Position numbers and translations under genes: made by a program
The notes under the pieces: generated by a model
What the model was told of the DNA's origin: nothing
Seen by the model: only the letters and a program-made list of their open reading frames with translations
Database searches by the model: none
Shown here: positions 5,236 through 5,906 of the stretch, piece after piece
Position numbering within the stretch: position 1 is the first letter of the stretch
How the letters are laid out: each line of letters begins with the position of its first letter
Assembly: GCA_902494935.1 (NCBI GenBank)
Contig: CABUVH010000120.1
Location: forward strand, 1 to 5,906
Source of the DNA: an uncultured Collinsella sp.
GTDB lineage: Bacteria; Actinomycetota; Coriobacteriia; Coriobacteriales; Coriobacteriaceae
Length of the DNA: 5,906 bases
Direction of reading: 5' to 3'

Positions 5236-5832
5236 TTAGGCGCTGATGATGTGGGGTAGCGGCAGGTCGTGAGCGTCGGTGGGAACGCGGTCGACACGCT
5301 GCTCGTCAAAGGCGATGCCGATGATTTGGCATGCGGGCGAGAGCATGGGCAGATAGCGGTCATAGCAACCGCCGCCGTAGCCCAGGCGCGCGCCGGTTTG
5401 GTCGAAGGACACGAGCGGCACAACAATCATGTCGAGAGCCTCGGCAGGCACGATGGGGAAGCGGTCGCTGTCGATGTCCGTGGCCGCAAAGGCCCGCGTA
5501 GGGTGGGCGATAAACGGAGCCGCGGACGCATCGTCGGCGGCAACTGCCCGCATACACATGCGCTGGCCACAAGCTGCGGCATCAATTGCCGAGAGCATGC
5601 ACGGATAGGCTACGCGCCAGCCGCGCACGGCGGCCGCAGCGGCAAACGCGGCAGGGTCTGCCTCGGAACCCATCGCGGCATAGACGGCAACGATGCGCGG
5701 CGCCGCGGCATCCAAGCGGCCCAGCAGCTCAACCAGCCGCGCACAGATATCAGCAGACTTCGCCGCCCGCAAGTCCAAATCAAGAGCATCGCGCTGGGCA
5801 ATCACCGCCCGCCGCAACTCAGCCTTGTCCAT
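5236..5832 (-). CDS. 5-formyltetrahydrofolate cyclo-ligase
   Basis: The enzyme (5-FCL, also called MTHFS; E. coli YgfA) converts 5-formyltetrahydrofolate to 5,10-methenyltetrahydrofolate using ATP, returning a stored or inhibitory folate to the one-carbon pool. The 198-residue length is normal. The N-terminal basic helix (MDKAELRRAVIAQRDAL) is typical. The signature VPLVSFDQTGARLGYGGGCY continues into DRYL (138-161) and holds the GYGGGCYDR nucleotide/phosphate-binding loop. The C-terminal stretch DEQRVDRVPTDAHDLPL is also characteristic. An Ala-rich middle (residues 61-68 and 96-105) reflects high GC content. I chose the ATG at 5832 because GAGGAGG lies five bases upstream; an in-frame ATG at 5859 lies above that ribosome site and is unlikely. 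The gene converges on metA with 42 bases between the stops and no clear terminator. Folate one-carbon units feed methionine synthesis, so the neighbourhood is coherent, but convergent transcription argues against co-regulation as an operon. Confidence 0.95.
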   Translation of the reverse strand: MDKAELRRAVIAQRDALDLDLRAAKSADICARLVELLGRLDAAAPRIVAVYAAMGSEADPAAFAAAAAVRGWRVAYPCMLSAIDAAACGQRMCMRAVAADDASAAPFIAHPTRAFAATDIDSDRFPIVPAEALDMIVVPLVSFDQTGARLGYGGGCYDRYLPMLSPACQIIGIAFDEQRVDRVPTDAHDLPLPHIISA

Positions 5833-5837
5833 CCCAA

Positions 5838-5844
5838 CCTCCTC
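5838..5844 (-). promoter_or_regulatory. Ribosome binding site that fixes the 5-FCL start
   Basis: The minus strand reads GAGGAGG, five bases before the ATG at 5832-5830. It selects the 198-residue protein over a 207-residue version starting at 5859, whose extra MAGLLEEVG would be translated from the Shine-Dalgarno sequence itself. Confidence 0.85.
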
Positions 5845-5854
5845 TAGCAAACCT

Positions 5855-5881
5855 GCCAAAAAGTGACAGGCTTATTTTGGC
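5855..5881. repeat. Inverted repeat upstream of the 5-FCL gene
   Basis: GCCAAAA (5855-5861) and TTTTGGC (5875-5881) form a perfect 7-bp inverted repeat with a 13-base spacer. It sits 23 bases upstream of the 5-FCL start codon, in the region expected to carry its promoter or 5' leader. An operator or leader hairpin are both possible. The window ends 25 bases later, so the full promoter cannot be judged. Confidence 0.35.
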
Positions 5882-5906
5882 TGGTTTTATCTGGGCAAAC
5901 GTCGAA

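Noticed and set aside
1..5906. Mobile element, CRISPR array, defence system or toxin-antitoxin pair
   Set aside because: No transposase, integrase, spaced repeats, terminal repeats or small paired genes are visible. All large frames are explained by housekeeping or metabolic genes with uniform base composition.

Overview
This window is a stretch of bacterial chromosome with high GC content and strong GC bias at third codon positions. The style of the proteins and the tight gene packing suggest an actinobacterial gut anaerobe of the Coriobacteriia, such as a Collinsella-like organism. That assignment is an inference from base composition, codon use and gene families; no rRNA or other marker gene is present. 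I see no tRNA, rRNA, insertion sequence, prophage or CRISPR array, and no defence system. The window looks like ordinary chromosome with a few points that deserve a check.

Layout, left to right. Bases 1-1074 (+) hold the C-terminal part of a RecQ DNA helicase that begins before the window. Its TAA stop shares one base with the ATG of a GntR/HutC-type transcription regulator with a UTRA effector domain (1074-1832, +), so the two are probably translationally coupled. A 144-base gap follows, with two near-identical 17-bp direct repeats 62 bp apart; the second overlaps an extended -10 promoter. Next is a tandem-SIS protein of the FrlB/FraB deglycase family (1977-2945, +). Regulator, repeats and enzyme form a plausible local circuit for an amino-sugar or Amadori-type phosphate, but no transporter or kinase is in the window. 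A strong hairpin (2997-3036) serves as a terminator between this gene and the convergent minus-strand gene.

The minus-strand gene (3079-4056) encodes an L-lactate/L-2-hydroxyacid dehydrogenase with the catalytic residues intact and an unusual substrate-pocket sequence. It is divergent from metA (4267-5193, +), a MetA-family homoserine O-acyltransferase. This MetA carries Glu at position 111, the residue associated with acetyl-CoA rather than succinyl-CoA use. The last gene (5236-5832, -) is 5-formyltetrahydrofolate cyclo-ligase, convergent with metA.

Functionally the window mixes DNA repair (RecQ), sugar-derivative catabolism (GntR plus SIS deglycase), fermentative redox balancing (LDH-like) and methionine/one-carbon metabolism (MetA, 5-FCL). 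The most testable lead is the GntR regulator, repeat operator and orphan FrlB-like enzyme module.
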